DNA of 64,000 nt from an uncultured Paracoccaceae bacterium (GTDB lineage Bacteria; Pseudomonadota; Alphaproteobacteria; Rhodobacterales; Rhodobacteraceae), in the NCBI GenBank assembly GCA_947494445.1, contig CANLVD010000003.1, forward strand, positions 1-64,000, written 5' to 3'. Of the stretch, positions 62,770-64,000 are shown one piece after another (the stretch's first letter is position 1; every line of letters starts with the position of its first letter). Below the pieces are notes generated by a model that worked only from the letters and a program-made list of their open reading frames with translations, did not search any database and was not told the DNA's origin. Position numbers and translations under genes: made by a program.

Positions 62770-64000
62770 TGCCTGATCTTCTCCTTGAGCTGTTTTCCGA
62801 AGAAATTCCGGCCCGCATGCAGGCGCGTGCAGCCAGTGACCTCAAGCGTCTGGTCACCGATGCACTGGTTGAAGCGGGGCTGACCTATGCATCCGCAGGA
62901 GCATTCTCGACTCCGCGGCGGCTGGCGCTTTCGGTGGAAGGGTTGACGGCTGAAAGCCCGACCCTGACGGAAGAGCGCAAGGGTCCGCGCACGGATGCAC
63001 CGGAGAAAGCGCTGGACGGCTTTCTGCGCTCCACCGGTCTGACCAGGGATCAGCTTGAGGCGCGGGACGACAAGAAAGGGCAGGTCTGGTTTGCCTCCAT
63101 CACCAAACCGGGCCGACCGGCGGCTGGGATCATCGCGGAAGTGATGCCTGGCATCATCGAAAACTTCCCATGGCCGAAATCCATGCGCTGGGGCGCAGGC
63201 CAGATGCGCTGGGTCCGTCCGCTTCATTCGATCCTGTGCATCCTAAGCGATGAAGCAGGCGCGCAGGTGGTCCCGTTTGATGCGGCCGGTATTGCGGCAG
63301 GCGATCAGACGCAAGGTCATCGCTTCATGGCGCCCGAAGCCATCAAGGTGACCTCGTTTGAAGACTATGAGACCCGACTGAAACGCGCCCACGTCATCCT
63401 GAGTGCGGAGGAACGGGCCGAGGCGATCTGGTCGGACGCCTCAAATCAGGCCTTTGCGCGCGGGTTGGAACTGGTCGAGGACAAGGGTCTTCTGGCAGAG
63501 GTGTCCGGCCTTGTGGAATGGCCCGTCGTGCTGATGGGTGACATCGCGCCCCAGTTTCTGGAATTGCCGCCGGAGGTTCTGCAGACGTCGATGAAGGAAC
63601 ATCAGAAGTTCTTTTCCGTACGCAATCCCAAGACTGCCAGGATCGAGGCTTATGTGACGGTCGCCAACCGGGAAACAGCCGACAACGGAGCAACAATCCT
63701 TGCGGGGAACTCCAAGGTGCTGACCGCGCGCCTATCGGACGCAAAATTCTTCTGGGAAAACGATTTGCGCGTGGTGCGGGACAAAGGGATGGAGGCGCTG
63801 GCCACACCGCTTGCCAACGTGACCTTCCACAACAAGCTGGGAACGGTGGCCGCGCGGATTGACCGGATTGCAGCACTTGCGCGTGAGATTGCACCGCTGG
63901 TGGGCGCTGATGCAGATCAGGCTGAGGCCGCAGCCAAGGTGGCCAAGGCGGATCTGTCGTCTGAGATGGTCTATGAATTCCCGGAACTTCAAGGGGTTAT
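62769..64000 (+). CDS. glyS: Glycyl-tRNA synthetase beta subunit (cut by window end)
   Basis: The frame is open from ATG 62769 to the last base, giving the first 410 residues. It starts PDLLLELFSEEIPARMQ and has TSMKEHQKFFSVRNP, typical of GlyS, which has about 690 residues. The beta subunit binds tRNA-Gly. The start overlaps the stop of the DUF6446 gene. Confidence 0.94.
   Translation, partial: MPDLLLELFSEEIPARMQARAASDLKRLVTDALVEAGLTYASAGAFSTPRRLALSVEGLTAESPTLTEERKGPRTDAPEKALDGFLRSTGLTRDQLEARDDKKGQVWFASITKPGRPAAGIIAEVMPGIIENFPWPKSMRWGAGQMRWVRPLHSILCILSDEAGAQVVPFDAAGIAAGDQTQGHRFMAPEAIKVTSFEDYETRLKRAHVILSAEERAEAIWSDASNQAFARGLELVEDKGLLAEVSGLVEWPVVLMGDIAPQFLELPPEVLQTSMKEHQKFFSVRNPKTARIEAYVTVANRETADNGATILAGNSKVLTARLSDAKFFWENDLRVVRDKGMEALATPLANVTFHNKLGTVAARIDRIAALAREIAPLVGADADQAEAAAKVAKADLSSEMVYEFPELQGV

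Overview
The window is a high-GC alphaproteobacterial chromosome segment, most likely from the Rhodobacterales (Roseobacter group). Supporting signs are the order DUF177-rpmF-plsX-fabH-ihfA-merR, a small membrane gene between glyQ and glyS, a CbiG-CobJ fusion, a bluE-type threonine kinase, a SAM-II-type riboswitch before metZ, a VPLPA-type C-terminal sorting signal and a DksA with a single cysteine. No integrase, transposase, phage gene or CRISPR array is visible. The dense, same-strand, often ATGA-overlapping genes look like core chromosome.

Layout. 1-1140: two identical tRNA-Asp genes and a secreted protein with a sorting signal. 1195-5213: potFGHI polyamine ABC transporter, with an intrinsic terminator after the binding-protein gene. 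5437-28952: a large cobalamin region. It has a forward operon (small DUF6732-like gene, cbiX, a DUF429-like/CobH fusion, cobL, cobI, cbiG-cobJ, cobM), a reverse pair cobA-cobB, a forward pair cbiD-cobK, a cobalamin riboswitch with hupE, then cobW-cobN-cobO-HAD-cobQ, and a reverse operon (DUF1636, bluE, cbiB, cobD). Together these cover corrin ring synthesis, cobalt handling, adenosylation, amidation and the aminopropanol arm. Lower-ligand activation and attachment genes and cobS/cobT are not in the window. 28953-29461: a 509-base gene-free gap with minus-strand terminators and a promoter that suggest at least one small RNA.

29462-41897: a HerA-like ATPase, a hotdog thioesterase, dksA, an operon of MoxR ATPase, GNAT, DUF2927 lipoprotein, 56-residue membrane protein and VWA protein, then a CoA-transferase-family racemase, an FAD monooxygenase, xthA, a sulfotransferase-like gene, erpA and a dGTPase. 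42311-47466: argS, a SPOR protein, nagZ, scpA and scpB. 47482-53921 (minus strand): a TbpB-like lipoprotein, a long dCTP deaminase, tRNA-Pro, merR, ihfA, fabH, plsX, rpmF and DUF177. 54020-64000: bamE, msrB, olsB, a GST, an alpha/beta hydrolase, metZ under a SAM riboswitch, folE, trkH, glyQ, DUF6446, and glyS cut by the window end.

The strongest candidates for something new are the RNase H-like/CobH fusion, the MoxR-VWA operon with a DUF2927/TPR lipoprotein and a tiny membrane protein, the unannotated minus-strand small RNA near 29.1 kb, the SD-sequestering hairpin of the hupE riboswitch, and a perfect 12-bp inverted repeat in the argS leader. Several promoters share one pattern: TTGAC(G/C/T), 16-18 bases, then a loose TA-rich -10 box. 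All functional calls come from reading the sequence; no database search was run.
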